From Streptomyces cyaneogriseus subsp. noncyanogenus (GTDB taxonomy: Bacteria > Actinomycetota > Actinomycetes > Streptomycetales > Streptomycetaceae), in contig NZ_CP010849.1 of the NCBI RefSeq assembly GCF_000931445.1, forward strand, positions 1,736,001 through 1,800,000: a stretch of DNA of 64,000 nt. Direction: 5' to 3'. Positions 7,451 to 16,026 of the stretch are shown here, piece by piece. The notes below the pieces were generated by a model, which did no database searches, had not been told where the DNA came from, and was given only the letters and a program-made list of their open reading frames with translations. Made by a program: the position numbers and the translations under genes. Positions within the stretch are counted from its first letter, which is position 1, and every line of letters starts with the position of its first letter.

Positions 7451-8071
7451 TCAGGTGAGCGCGCCGGTCAGGGCGAGCGAGTGCAGGAAGCGCATGAGGG
7501 TCATCAGGACGTCCCGGCTGGAGGCGCGGCGGCGCACGTCGCACTCCACGATCGGGATCTCCTCGGGCAGGTCGAGCGCCGTGCGCAGCTCCGGCAGGGG
7601 GTAACGGGGCGCGTCCGGGAAGGAGTTGACGGCGACCACGAACGGCACCCCGCGCTCCTCCAGGCGCCCCATGACGTCGAAGCTGACCTCCAGCCGGCGG
7701 GTGTCGACCAGCACCACCGCGCCGAGCGCCCCCTCGAACAGCCCGTTCCACAGGAACCAGAAACGCTCCTGGCCGGGGGTGCCGAAGAGGTACAGCACCA
7801 GTTCGTCGGTGATGCTGATGCGGCCGAAGTCCATCGCCACGGTGGTGGCCGTCTTGGACGCGGAGCCGAAGTTGTCGTCGACCCCGATGCCGGCCTGCGT
7901 CATGGTCTCCTCGGTGGTCAGCGGCCTGATCTCACTGACCGAGCCGACCATCGTGGTCTTGCCGACCCCGAAGCCGCCGACGATGACGATCTTCACGGCG
8001 GCTTCGGCCGTGTCCGGCAGCCGGTCCTCCGTCCGCGGGCCGGGGATCCGGTCAGAGTCTTTGAAGTCCAT
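7451..8071 (-). CDS. cvnD: Conservon small GTP-binding protein CvnD
   Basis: 206 residues from ATG 8071. The P-loop GGFGVGKTT stands near residue 30, followed by a switch-like TTEETMTQAGIGVD. The G3 region is MDFGRI, and VNSFPDAP occupies the place of the NKxD guanine box with changed residues, as is normal for conservon ATP/GTP-binding proteins. It overlaps the end of cvnC by 20 nt, so translation is probably coupled. CvnA-D proteins form a membrane-associated complex likened to eukaryotic G-protein signalling. The S. coelicolor equivalent at this location (RarD, cvn9) affects aerial mycelium formation. Confidence 0.92.
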   Translation of the reverse strand: MDFKDSDRIPGPRTEDRLPDTAEAAVKIVIVGGFGVGKTTMVGSVSEIRPLTTEETMTQAGIGVDDNFGSASKTATTVAMDFGRISITDELVLYLFGTPGQERFWFLWNGLFEGALGAVVLVDTRRLEVSFDVMGRLEERGVPFVVAVNSFPDAPRYPLPELRTALDLPEEIPIVECDVRRRASSRDVLMTLMRFLHSLALTGALT

Positions 8072-8474
8072 GCATCACCGCTTCGAGAAGAGATCGGTCG
8101 GCAACCTTCTGACGGACGATCGGGGCACGCGCGTGTACCAGACCCGTCGTCAGCAGCTCGGTGAGCAGGACGGTCACCACGCTGAACGGCAGGCTCAGGT
8201 AGGCCGACAGCTCCGCCACGGACAGCGGGGCGGAACACAGCCGCAGTACGGCGGCCTGCTCGGGGGTGGCGGACGCCGGCGGGTCGTCGGCACGGGCCAC
8301 GATCAGCGTCACGAGGTCGAGTTCGGCGCGTTCGCCGTCGGCGTCCCCACCGCCGATCACGTACAGCCGTTCGGGGTTCTTCTTCTCGCCCTCCTGCGGC
8401 GGAGCACCCGGTGCGGGGGGCGCGGCGGACGGCTGGGATCTCGGGTGTCGCCGCTGGCGTTGCGGAGGAGTCAT
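8052..8474 (-). CDS. cvnC: Conservon DUF742 protein CvnC
   Basis: 140 residues from ATG 8474, sharing an ATGA overlap with the cvnB stop. The N-terminal 40 residues are rich in proline, glutamine and arginine. The DUF742 domain follows, beginning near RLYVIGGGD, with VLRLCSAPLSVAELSAYLSLPFSVV..LLTELLTTGLVHARAP, which resembles a winged helix. It is the usual third member of conservons and probably links the CvnB/CvnA sensor part to the GTPase. The conserved short end EAVMHGLQRL overlaps the cvnD start. Confidence 0.92.
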   Translation of the reverse strand: MTPPQRQRRHPRSQPSAAPPAPGAPPQEGEKKNPERLYVIGGGDADGERAELDLVTLIVARADDPPASATPEQAAVLRLCSAPLSVAELSAYLSLPFSVVTVLLTELLTTGLVHARAPIVRQKVADRSLLEAVMHGLQRL

Positions 8475-8878
8475 ACGGTCTGCCCGCTGTGCCGCGCCGG
8501 GCTGGTCAGATGGGGACCGATGCGGGCGACCAGGTCGCGCATGCGGTTGCTCATCAGGCCGGGCTCGCAGACGATGTCGGACAGCACCGCCAGATAGGCG
8601 TTGGCGCCCGCGGCCATCAGGTAGAAGTAGCCGCCGTCGATCTCGATGATGACCAGTTTCATCCGGCCGTCGCTGTCCGGGATCTCCTGCGCGACCGCAC
8701 CCGCCAGGCTCTGCAGGCCCGCGCAGGCGGCGGCGACGCGGTCGGCGGCGTCGGGGTCGCCGGCGTAGCGGGCGATGCGCAGTCCGTCCGCGGAGAGCAC
8801 CACGATCATCTCGATGCCCGGGACCCCGTCGTAGAGCTCCTTGAGCATCCAGTCGAAGTTGCCTCGCTGCTGGATCAC
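8471..8878 (-). CDS. cvnB: Conservon roadblock/LC7 protein CvnB
   Basis: 135 residues from GTG 8878; GTGA is shared with the cvnA stop. The text FDWMLKELYDGVPGIEMIVVLSADGLRIA and the following DRVAAACAGLQSLAGAVAQE are the roadblock/LC7 domain, the small dimerising fold of GTPase-regulating proteins. It is expected to act with CvnD, perhaps modulating its nucleotide cycle. The 4-nt overlaps on both sides mean CvnA, CvnB and CvnC are made from one coupled mRNA. Confidence 0.92.
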   Translation of the reverse strand: MIQQRGNFDWMLKELYDGVPGIEMIVVLSADGLRIARYAGDPDAADRVAAACAGLQSLAGAVAQEIPDSDGRMKLVIIEIDGGYFYLMAAGANAYLAVLSDIVCEPGLMSNRMRDLVARIGPHLTSPARHSGQTV

Positions 8879-10488
8879 TTCAGGTCTCCCTCGTCATCGG
8901 CCGGAGCGTGGGCCGGCTCATTGGGCGGCTGGGTGAATGCGTGCGGGTCCGGATCGCCTTTCAGGCCCTCCCAGAAGGCTTCGACCCACAGCCCCGGCGG
9001 GGGCTCCTCCACCTCCTGGACCGGCTCGGGCTCCGGACGGGACCAGGCGGCGTTCCGGGCCCGGTCGGCGGCCGCGCGGGCCGCGCGCTCCGCCTCCTCC
9101 CGCTCGGCGGCGGCCTGTTCGGCGATCCGCCGGCTGAGCGGGGTCTTGACCCGGCTGCGGCGCTGGGGCAGGCCGCCCGCGGTCCACTCGGTGACGACGG
9201 GGACGTCGTCCTCCAGGGAGATCGTCGCCGGGATGCGGGGGCTGGTGGGGCGGCGCTTCTTGGGCGGGCGCTTGGGGCCCTCCAGCGCGTCGGGCTCCCG
9301 CTTGGGCACCGAGGTGGCGCCGATGCCGTGGGCGAGTCCGACGCCGGGCTCTTCGGTGAGCATCTGGCTCGGTACGACGAGGATGGCGCGGACGCCGCCG
9401 TACGCGGAGGCGCGCAGCGAGACCTGCATGTTGAAGGCCGTGCACAGCCGGCCGACGACGGCCAGGCCCAGGCGCGGGCTCTCCCCGAGGTCCTGGAGGT
9501 CGACACCGGCCTTGGCGCGCTCCAGCATGCCCTCGATCCGGGCGCGGGCGTCCTCGCTGAGGCTGACGCCGGCGTCCTCGATCTCGATGGCCACGCCGGT
9601 CTGCACCTCGGTCGCGGTGACGTGCACCTTGGTGTTCGGCGGGGAGTAGCGGGTGGCGTTGTCGAGGAGTTCGGCGGCGGCGTGGATGACCGGCTCGACG
9701 GCGGTGCCCTTGACGTTGACCTTGGCGATGGAGGCCAGGTGGATGCGGCGGTACTCCAGGATCCGGGACATGGCGCCGCGCAGCACGCTGTACAGCGCGA
9801 CCGGCTCGGGCCACTGGCGGCCCGGCCGGCCACCGCCGAGGACGGAGATGGAGTCGGCCAGGCGGCCGATCAGCGCGTTGCCGTGGTCGATGCGCAGCAG
9901 GTCGTCGAAGACCTCGGGGTTGCGGCCGTGGTCCTCCTCCATCTCGCGCAGTTCGTTGGCCTGCTGGTGGACGATCGCCTGGACCCGCCGGGCGATGCTG
10001 ACGAAGGAGCGCTCGGTGGAGTCGCGCAGGGTGTCCTCGTGGTCGATGATCTCCAGCATGATCCGCAGCAGGCGCTGCTGCGGCTCGCTGATCATCCCGT
10101 AGGAGGGATCGAGGTCCGCGAGGCGCAGCATCGTCTCGCGGGGGGTGTTCCCCCGGCGCATGTGGCGCAGCGCGGTGGGCAGGATCTCGCCGCCGAGCCG
10201 GGCGACCTCCTCGTCCTGGTCGGCGATCAGCCGCTCCAGGCGGGCGGTCTCCCGGGCGTGCTCCGCGCGCAGGGCACGGACGACGCGGCCACGGCGTACC
10301 GCCTCGGCGGCCGTCGCGGCCACGAGGAGTGTGGCGACGGCACCGCACCCGGCGACGGCGAGCCGGGCCGGTTCCGTCACCAGGGCGACGGCGGCCCCGG
10401 TCACCGCGGCCATCAGTATCGCCGGCAGCAACAGCAGGGACGCGACGGGAAGTTCGCGGCGGCCGGCAGGGGTATCAGCACTCACCAT
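8875..10488 (-). CDS. cvnA: Conservon sensor histidine-kinase-like protein CvnA
   Basis: 537 residues from ATG 10488, with AGAGGG upstream; frame extension beyond this start is unlikely coding. Two membrane helices lie near residues 15-40 and 45-65, followed by a coiled segment (RALRAEHARETARLERLI). The nitrate-sensor-like helical region follows, then an HATPase_c domain with N-box EPVIHAAAELLDNATRYS and G2-like RLGLAVVGRLCTAF. The C-terminal 150 residues are basic and low in complexity (PKRPPKKRRPTS, many Ala/Arg/Glu). No cognate response regulator is adjacent, as usual for conservons. It is the membrane partner of the module and head of a five-gene operon. RarA in S. coelicolor is the positional equivalent. 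Confidence 0.92.
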   Translation of the reverse strand: MVSADTPAGRRELPVASLLLLPAILMAAVTGAAVALVTEPARLAVAGCGAVATLLVAATAAEAVRRGRVVRALRAEHARETARLERLIADQDEEVARLGGEILPTALRHMRRGNTPRETMLRLADLDPSYGMISEPQQRLLRIMLEIIDHEDTLRDSTERSFVSIARRVQAIVHQQANELREMEEDHGRNPEVFDDLLRIDHGNALIGRLADSISVLGGGRPGRQWPEPVALYSVLRGAMSRILEYRRIHLASIAKVNVKGTAVEPVIHAAAELLDNATRYSPPNTKVHVTATEVQTGVAIEIEDAGVSLSEDARARIEGMLERAKAGVDLQDLGESPRLGLAVVGRLCTAFNMQVSLRASAYGGVRAILVVPSQMLTEEPGVGLAHGIGATSVPKREPDALEGPKRPPKKRRPTSPRIPATISLEDDVPVVTEWTAGGLPQRRSRVKTPLSRRIAEQAAAEREEAERAARAAADRARNAAWSRPEPEPVQEVEEPPPGLWVEAFWEGLKGDPDPHAFTQPPNEPAHAPADDEGDLK

Positions 10489-10824
10489 GTAGGCCCTCTG
10501 AAAAACGAATCGGCTGGGACGGGGGGAGCTTGCGGTGGGGGTATGCCATGGAGCTGTCGGGATCTTCCGCACACGGGGAACAAATGCGCGAATTCACCTC
10601 AACTCGGTGCGCTGCGGGCGAGCCTAGTCCGACCGGATCATCGCCGTGTCATATTCGGCAAGCACCTGAAACGGGTACCGGAGCAGCGGTAAGCTCGGCT
10701 TATTTACACGACGGGCTACTGTTCGAACACGCAACGTCACCGCGTACAGGCATGCGAAAGTCGCTCACCGGACCGAGTGAACGGGAGGGGGCGATCCGCG
10801 GCCGATCGCTCGCCCCGCATGCGA
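10489..10824. other. Intergenic region upstream of the conservon
   Basis: This lies between the cvnA start and the terminator of the helicase gene, and presumably holds the cvn operon promoter on the minus strand. It is less GC-rich than its surroundings (for example GCTTATTTACAC near 10700). I see no confident -35/-10 pair, RNA gene or small coding frame. Confidence 0.5.
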
Positions 10825-10857
10825 ACGGGGCCGAACCGAGTGTCGGTTCGGCCCCGT
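10825..10857 (-). terminator. Hairpin terminator downstream of helY
   Basis: Perfect arms GGGGCCGAACC (10827-10837) and GGTTCGGCCCC (10845-10855), extendable by two pairs, surround a 7-nt loop. It lies about 110 nt beyond the helicase stop on the minus strand. Between the two, 10926-10958, is a short GGACCC hexamer repeat. Confidence 0.7.
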
Positions 10858-10965
10858 CGGAGGCCCCGGGGGTCGCGCACGTGCCGGAAGAGGCCGCGCG
10901 GCAGGCCCGGCCGCGGCCCGCGGCCTCGGACCCGGACCCGGACCCGGACCCGGACCCGCCGGACG

Positions 10966-13773
10966 CTACCCGACCGAGGAGTAGGCCACCACGCCGCGCA
11001 GCAGCCCTTCGACGGCCTTGCGCGCGTTCTTCGGCACCGTCGAGCCCTCGGCCGGCGCGGCGGCCGCGATCTGGCCGAGGACGTCGATGACCTGCTTGCA
11101 CCAGCGCACGAAGTCGCCGGCCGGCATCTCCGCCTCCCGCAGCACCTCGTCCAGGCCCTTGCCGGAGGCCCACATGTACGCCGCCCAGGCGAACCCGAGG
11201 TCGGGCTCGCGCTGGCCCACGCCCTCGGTCTGGCTGATCCGGAAGTCCTCCTCCAGGGCGTCGAGGCGGCCCCAGATGCGGACCATCTCGCCCAGCGCCG
11301 CCTTGGCCTTGCCCGAGGGCAGCTTGGGCGCCATCGCGTCGTCCGCGACCCGGGCCTCGAAGACCAGCGCCGAGACGCAGGCCGCCAGTTCGGCGGGGGC
11401 GAGCCCCTCCCAGACGCCCTCGCGCACGCACTCGCTGGCGAGCAGGTCGAGTTCGCCGTAGAGCCGGGCGAGCCGCTTGCCGTGCTCGGTGACCTCGTCG
11501 CCGCGCAGATAGTCCAGCTCCGTCAGCAGCGCCACGATCCGGTCGAAGGTGCGGGCGATGGTGTTGGTCCGGCCCTCGATACGGCGCTCGAGCTGCGAGG
11601 TGTCGCGCAGCAGCCGGTGGTACCGCTCGGCCCAGCGGGCGTGGTCCTCACGGTCGCTGCACCCGTGGCAGGGGTGGGCCCGGATCGCCTTGCGCAGCCG
11701 TGCGATCTCCCGGTCGTCGGCGGCCTGGGAGCGGCGCTTGCGGTGCCGGTCCGGCGGGATGTGCCCGGCCTTGGTGCGCAGCGCGGAGGCCAGGTCGCGG
11801 CGGGACTGCGGCGAGCGCGGATTGAAGGACTTCGGGACCCGCATCCGCTCCAGCGGCTCCACGGGCACCGGGAAGTCGATCGCCGCCAGCCGCTTGACCT
11901 GCCGCTCGGCGGTCAGCACCAGGGGACGCGGACCGTCCTGGTGGTCGAAGCCGCGGTGCCCGTTGGACCGGCCCGGGGGCAGCCCGGGGTCGAGCACCAG
12001 CGCCAGGCCCGCGTACTTGCCCGTGGGCACGTGGATGACGTCACCGGGCTTGAGCTTCTCCAGCGCGACGGCCGCCTCGGCCCGCCGCTGGGCGGCGCCC
12101 TGCCGGGCCAGCTCGGTCTCGCGGTCCTTCAGCTCGCGGCGCAGCCGGGCGTACTCCTCGAAGTCGCCGAGGTGGCAGGTCATGGACGCCTTGTAGCCCT
12201 CCAGCCCCTCCTCGTTGCGCTGCACCTGCCGGGAGATCCCGACCACCGACTTGTCGGCCTGGAACTGCGCGAAGGACGTCTCCAGCAGCTCGCGCGAGCG
12301 GTGCCGGCCGAACTGCTCGACCAGGTTGACCGCCATGTTGTACGACGGCTTGAAGCTGGAGCGCAGCGGATAGGTGCGCGTACCGGCCAGGCCCGCCAGG
12401 TGCTCGGGGTTCATGCCGCGCTGCCACAGCACCACGGCGTGACCCTCGACATCGATGCCGCGGCGGCCCGCCCGGCCGGTGAGCTGGGTGAACTCACCGG
12501 GGGTGATGTCGGCGTGCTGCTCGCCGTTCCACTTGACCAGCTTCTCCAGCACCACCGAGCGGGCCGGCATGTTGATGCCGAGGGCGAGGGTCTCGGTGGC
12601 GAAGACCGCCTTGACCAGGCCGCGCACGAACAGCTCCTCCACGACCTCCTTGAAGGTCGGCAGCATGCCCGCGTGGTGGGCGGCGATGCCGCGCTCCAGC
12701 CCTTCCAGCCACTCGTAGTAGCCGAGGACGTGCAGGTCCTCCGCCGGGATGGAGGACGTGCGCTCCTCGACGAGCGCGCGGACCTGCTCGCGCTCCTCCT
12801 GGTCGTTGAGCCGCAGGCCCGCGTACAGGCACTGCTCGACGGCGGCCTGGCAGGCGGCGCGGCTGAAGATGAAGGTGATCGCGGGCAGCAGCCCCTCGGC
12901 GTCGAGCCGCTCGATCACCTCCGGCCGGCTCGGCGTCCACACCCGGGAGCGCTGCCTGCGCTCCCGCTCCCGGTCGGCCTCGCGCATGGACCGGCCGCGA
13001 CGCCGGTCCGGATAGGACGGGCGGCTCGCCTCCATCCGCGCCATCCGCATGAGATCGGGGTTGACCGCCTTCTTGTGGCCCTCCCCCTCCTCGAACAGGT
13101 CGTACATCCGCCGCCCGGCGAGCACGTGCTGGAACAGCGGCACGGGCCGGTGCTCGGAGACGATCACCTGGGTGTCGCCGCGCACGGTGTCCAGCCAGTC
13201 GCCGAACTCCTCGGCGTTGGAGACGGTCGCCGACAGCGACACCAGCGTCACGGACTCGGGAAGATGGATGATCACCTCTTCCCAGACGGCGCCCCGGAAG
13301 CGGTCGGAGAGGTAGTGCACCTCGTCCATGACCACATAGCCGAGGCCGAGGAGGGTCTGGGAACCCGCGTACAGCATGTTCCGCAGCACCTCGGTGGTCA
13401 TCACGATCACCGGGGCGTCGGAGTTCACGCTGTTGTCGCCGGTGAGCAGGCCCACCTTGCCGGTGCCGTAGCGGCGGCACAGATCGGCGTACTTCTGGTT
13501 CGACAGCGCCTTGATGGGGGTCGTGTAGAAGCACTTCTTGCCCTGCTGGAGGGCGAGGTGGACGGCGAACTCGCCCACGATCGTCTTGCCGGAGCCGGTG
13601 GGCGCGGCGACCAGCACGCCCTTGCCCGCCTCCAGGGCCCGGCATGCCTCTATCTGGAACGGGTCGAGGCCGAAGTCGTACATCTCGCGGAAGGAGGCGA
13701 GCGCGGTGGCCTGCTCGGCAGCGCGCCTGCGGGCTGCCGCATACCGCTCGGCCGGTGAGAGATCCTCTGTCAT
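10966..13773 (-). CDS. helY: DEVH-box helicase, HelY/Ski2-like
   Basis: 935 residues from ATG 13773. Helicase motifs in order are QIEACRALEAG (motif Q region), APTGSGKT (Walker A, near residue 55), TTPIKALSNQK, MDEVHYLSD (DEVH box), SLSATVSN (motif III), AAHHAGMLP and QLTGRAGRRG (motif VI). The long C-terminal half contains a Ski2-type accessory region (PLRSSFKPSYNMAVNLV) and a small cysteine pair in HPCHGC. Such enzymes unwind RNA or DNA with ATP; the actinobacterial HelY role is not well defined. It sits next to tatC/tatA and the paf genes, the same order as in mycobacteria. Confidence 0.92.
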   Translation of the reverse strand: MTEDLSPAERYAAARRRAAEQATALASFREMYDFGLDPFQIEACRALEAGKGVLVAAPTGSGKTIVGEFAVHLALQQGKKCFYTTPIKALSNQKYADLCRRYGTGKVGLLTGDNSVNSDAPVIVMTTEVLRNMLYAGSQTLLGLGYVVMDEVHYLSDRFRGAVWEEVIIHLPESVTLVSLSATVSNAEEFGDWLDTVRGDTQVIVSEHRPVPLFQHVLAGRRMYDLFEEGEGHKKAVNPDLMRMARMEASRPSYPDRRRGRSMREADRERERRQRSRVWTPSRPEVIERLDAEGLLPAITFIFSRAACQAAVEQCLYAGLRLNDQEEREQVRALVEERTSSIPAEDLHVLGYYEWLEGLERGIAAHHAGMLPTFKEVVEELFVRGLVKAVFATETLALGINMPARSVVLEKLVKWNGEQHADITPGEFTQLTGRAGRRGIDVEGHAVVLWQRGMNPEHLAGLAGTRTYPLRSSFKPSYNMAVNLVEQFGRHRSRELLETSFAQFQADKSVVGISRQVQRNEEGLEGYKASMTCHLGDFEEYARLRRELKDRETELARQGAAQRRAEAAVALEKLKPGDVIHVPTGKYAGLALVLDPGLPPGRSNGHRGFDHQDGPRPLVLTAERQVKRLAAIDFPVPVEPLERMRVPKSFNPRSPQSRRDLASALRTKAGHIPPDRHRKRRSQAADDREIARLRKAIRAHPCHGCSDREDHARWAERYHRLLRDTSQLERRIEGRTNTIARTFDRIVALLTELDYLRGDEVTEHGKRLARLYGELDLLASECVREGVWEGLAPAELAACVSALVFEARVADDAMAPKLPSGKAKAALGEMVRIWGRLDALEEDFRISQTEGVGQREPDLGFAWAAYMWASGKGLDEVLREAEMPAGDFVRWCKQVIDVLGQIAAAAPAEGSTVPKNARKAVEGLLRGVVAYSSVG

Positions 13774-13913
13774 CGTACTTTCGAGCGTACCGGGCCCCAC
13801 CGACAAGGAGACGATCATTATGCGGACCCGGCTGCCCGGACCCGCGGTCGTCCCCGGGCACAAGGCGGGTGCGAAGCCTTCCGGCCGTTCCGGCCGGACG
13901 CCGGGAACGCGGT

Positions 13914-13945
13914 GAGGGGCCGGACGGTCGTCCGTCCGGCCCCTC
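13914..13945 (-). terminator. Hairpin terminator after tatC
   Basis: Perfect 14-bp stem: GAGGGGCCGGACGG (13914-13927) pairs with CCGTCCGGCCCCTC (13932-13945) across TCGT. It is 26 nt beyond the tatC stop on the minus strand and separates the tat genes from helY. Confidence 0.8.
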
Positions 13946-13970
13946 GTCCTTACCGCTTCGCCGCGCGGGA

Positions 13971-14921
13971 TCAGGTCACGTCGTCGTAGCCGCCGTACCG
14001 GCTCGACGGGGTGCCGTCGACGGCACCGCTCGCCTGCTGCGGCAGGGCCGGCGTCGCCGAGACGGGTTCGATGCCGTCGATGGGCTCGGGGGTGAGATCG
14101 AGATGCGACGCCTCGTCGTCGTCCAGTTCGGCGTCGGGGTCGGCGCGCCGCCGGCGCCGGTCGTTGAGCAGGGCGACACCGACGGCGACGAAGTACAGCA
14201 CGACGATCGGCCCGGCGAGGGCGATCATCCCGATGGGGTCCGTGGTGGGCGTCGCCACGGCACCGAAGACGAAGACGCCCATGACGACACCACGCCACCA
14301 GCCGATCATCCTGCGACCGGTGACGGCACCGGCGAAGTTGAGCATGACCAGCAGCAGGGGCAGCTCGAAGGCGCCGCCGAAGATGAGGATCATCCGGACG
14401 ACGAAGTCCAGGATCTTGTCCATCGGAAGGATGTTCGCCGAGCCGTCGGGCGTGATGCCCAGCAGCACCCGCATGCTGATGGGCATGATCGTGTACGCGA
14501 GCCAGGCACCGCCGAGGAAGAGGGGTACGGCCGCCGCCACGAACCAGTACGTGTACTTCCGTTCGTGCTTGTGCAGGCCCGGCGCCACGAACGCCCAGAG
14601 CTGGTAGAGCCAGACGGGGCTGGCGAGGACGATGCCCGCCATGAGGCACACCTTCACCGTGGTGGTGAAGGGGGACAGCAAATCGGTGTAGGCGATGACG
14701 GCGCAGGCGCCACCGGTGGACTCGCCCAGGCCCTCGGTACACCGCGGGACGGGATCCGCGAGGAAGGTCATCAGCTGCTGGCTGTAGAAGACTGCCACCA
14801 CGGTGACGACCGTGATCGCCAGCATGCCTTTCGCGAGCCGGTTGCGCAGCTCACGCAGATGCTCCACCAGGGGCATCCGCCCCTCGGGATCCTTCTCTTT
14901 CTTGCGGGCAGACTTGAGCAA
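13971..14921 (-). CDS. tatC: Sec-independent protein translocase subunit TatC
   Basis: 316 residues from ATG 14921. The signature MPLVEHLRELRNRL near residue 16 is the TatC N-terminal motif that helps bind twin-arginine signals. Six membrane helices follow, with FVAPGLHKHERKY and the periplasmic-side ATPTTDPI segment. About 60 extra acidic and polar residues at the C terminus (after DRRRRRADPD) are common in Streptomyces TatC. The protein forms the receptor complex for folded proteins carrying twin-arginine signals. It lies 48 nt downstream of tatA and is certainly co-transcribed. Confidence 0.96.
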   Translation of the reverse strand: MLKSARKKEKDPEGRMPLVEHLRELRNRLAKGMLAITVVTVVAVFYSQQLMTFLADPVPRCTEGLGESTGGACAVIAYTDLLSPFTTTVKVCLMAGIVLASPVWLYQLWAFVAPGLHKHERKYTYWFVAAAVPLFLGGAWLAYTIMPISMRVLLGITPDGSANILPMDKILDFVVRMILIFGGAFELPLLLVMLNFAGAVTGRRMIGWWRGVVMGVFVFGAVATPTTDPIGMIALAGPIVVLYFVAVGVALLNDRRRRRADPDAELDDDEASHLDLTPEPIDGIEPVSATPALPQQASGAVDGTPSSRYGGYDDVT

Positions 14922-14969
14922 CCCACGTCCTCATCTCGTGCGGCGGGCCAGGGGGTCACCGGCCCTGCG

Positions 14970-15248
14970 TCAGCGCTTGGTGGTGTCCGTCGGCTCGGTG
15001 ACCGGGCGGGAGCTGGTCACATCACCGGGGGCGGCCTGGATGGTGCGCTGCGCGGGCTGCTCGTCGCCGGGGGGCGGGCCCGCCGGGGCGGAGGACTTGT
15101 CCTCCTCCTTCATCGCCTTGGCCTCGCTCTTGAGGATGCGCGCGGACTTGCCGAGCGACCGCGCCATGTCCGGGAGCTTCTTCGCGCCGAAGAGCAGGAT
15201 GATGACGACGAGGATCAGAATGATCTCGGTAGGTCCGAGCCTTCCCAT
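14970..15248 (-). CDS. tatA: Sec-independent protein translocase subunit TatA
   Basis: 92 residues from ATG 15248. It has the standard plan: N-terminal membrane helix (PTEIILILVVIILLFGAKKL), the FGxxKLP hinge, the amphipathic helix DMARSLGKSARILKSEAKAM and a disordered charged tail ending in TDTTKR. The hinge sequence fits TatA rather than TatB. TatA oligomerises to open the path for folded substrates recognised by TatC. It heads the tatA-tatC operon. The upstream region carries overlapping palindromes (15288-15314). Confidence 0.95.
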   Translation of the reverse strand: MGRLGPTEIILILVVIILLFGAKKLPDMARSLGKSARILKSEAKAMKEEDKSSAPAGPPPGDEQPAQRTIQAAPGDVTSSRPVTEPTDTTKR

Positions 15249-15287
15249 AAGTCTTTACCTTCTCACCGAGGCGGCTGTGTGGGGTGC

Positions 15288-15314
15288 TGTCCGATCAGTC
15301 GGACATACGTCCGA
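15288..15314. promoter_or_regulatory. Overlapping palindromes upstream of tatA
   Basis: TGTCCGA-TCAG-TCGGACA (15288-15305) is a perfect 18-nt palindrome. Its right arm is also the left arm of TCGGAC-ATAC-GTCCGA (15299-15314). Three alternating GTCCGA half-sites about 40 nt before the tatA start look like a repressor site or an mRNA structure. No factor can be named. Confidence 0.45.
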
Positions 15315-15494
15315 TCGATCGTGCTGTGCAGCGATCGTAACGCTCGGGGGTAAACGTGAGGCAATCCCCGTGCGTACTCCCGTCCGCGCCCGGGCCTCTG
15401 TCTCCGGGCGCGACCAGCAGCGTACCTGCCGCAACCGGCGTGATGACAGGGCGAAGCGGCCCGGAACACGACTTACCCAAGTCCGATATGTCAC

Positions 15495-15689
15495 TCAGAG
15501 CGCGTCCACGGAGCGGGCCGTGCTGACGGCCGCGCGCTCCAGGTCCTCCGCCGCCCGGTTGATCCGGCGGGCCGCTTCCGTCACCTGCCGGCCCAGCCGC
15601 CGGGCCTCCACGAACACCCGTACGGCGAACACCGCCAGGACGGCGAGACCCAGGAACCCCACGGCAACCGCGAACATCGGCCAGAACAT
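15495..15689 (-). CDS. Small single-pass membrane protein
   Basis: 64 residues from ATG 15689, reading MFWPMFAVAVGFLGLAVLAVFAVRVF and then a basic and acidic helix (EARRLGRQVTEAARRINRAAEDLERAA). One N-terminal transmembrane segment is followed by a helix with coiled-coil spacing in the cytoplasm. The position between the tat and paf genes is that of a conserved short hypothetical gene in Streptomyces. I do not recognise a function. Its codon use (GC at third positions) supports it as real. Confidence 0.75.
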   Translation of the reverse strand: MFWPMFAVAVGFLGLAVLAVFAVRVFVEARRLGRQVTEAARRINRAAEDLERAAVSTARSVDAL

Positions 15690-15723
15690 GGAGCCGAGCC
15701 TAGACCGTCCCGCCGGGAGCGGC

Positions 15724-16026
15724 CTAAACGGTCGAGTACAGCCGCAGCGTCCGGACCCCGCCGCCGGTGAGCAGCTCCACGATCCGCTCCCCCGCCGGCT
15801 TGCGGACGGCGGCACCGCACCCGGGACAGGTGAACGAGTAGAAGGTGGTACGGCGGGTGGCGCCGATGGCGAGCCGCAGGGCGCTCGCGGCCAGCTCGAA
15901 ACGGCCCCGGCAGTCCGGGCAGCCGGCCCGGAACACCACCGGGGAGACGCTTCTCATCCCGGCGAACGCGGACGCCGCCGACATCTCCCGCACCCCCGGC
16001 CCCACCGGCTCGCTCAACGCGCTCAC
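15724..16026 (-). CDS. Small zinc-ribbon protein
   Basis: 100 residues from GTG 16026, overlapping the pafC stop by GTGA. Two cysteine pairs, CPDC (near residue 37) and CPGC (near residue 68), frame a ribbon that likely binds one zinc ion. The C-terminal part RIVELLTGGGVRTLRLYSTV is conserved-looking but unknown. The direct translational coupling to pafC suggests a related role, perhaps nucleic-acid binding. No known family name comes to mind. Confidence 0.78.
   Translation of the reverse strand: MSALSEPVGPGVREMSAASAFAGMRSVSPVVFRAGCPDCRGRFELAASALRLAIGATRRTTFYSFTCPGCGAAVRKPAGERIVELLTGGGVRTLRLYSTV

Noticed and set aside
10926-10958. GGACCC hexamer run as a functional repeat
   Set aside because: Five short units between a gene end and its terminator are easily explained by replication slippage in GC-rich DNA.
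10777-13758. A 993-codon open frame on the plus strand opposite helY
   Set aside because: It is antisense to a clear helicase. Its composition is that of a mirrored high-GC frame, with no domain recognisable.
14742-14743. Helicase frame extended past 13773 toward 14742
   Set aside because: The extra reading is antisense-frame text of tatC. The MTEDLSPAERYAAARRRAAE start at 13773 matches the family.
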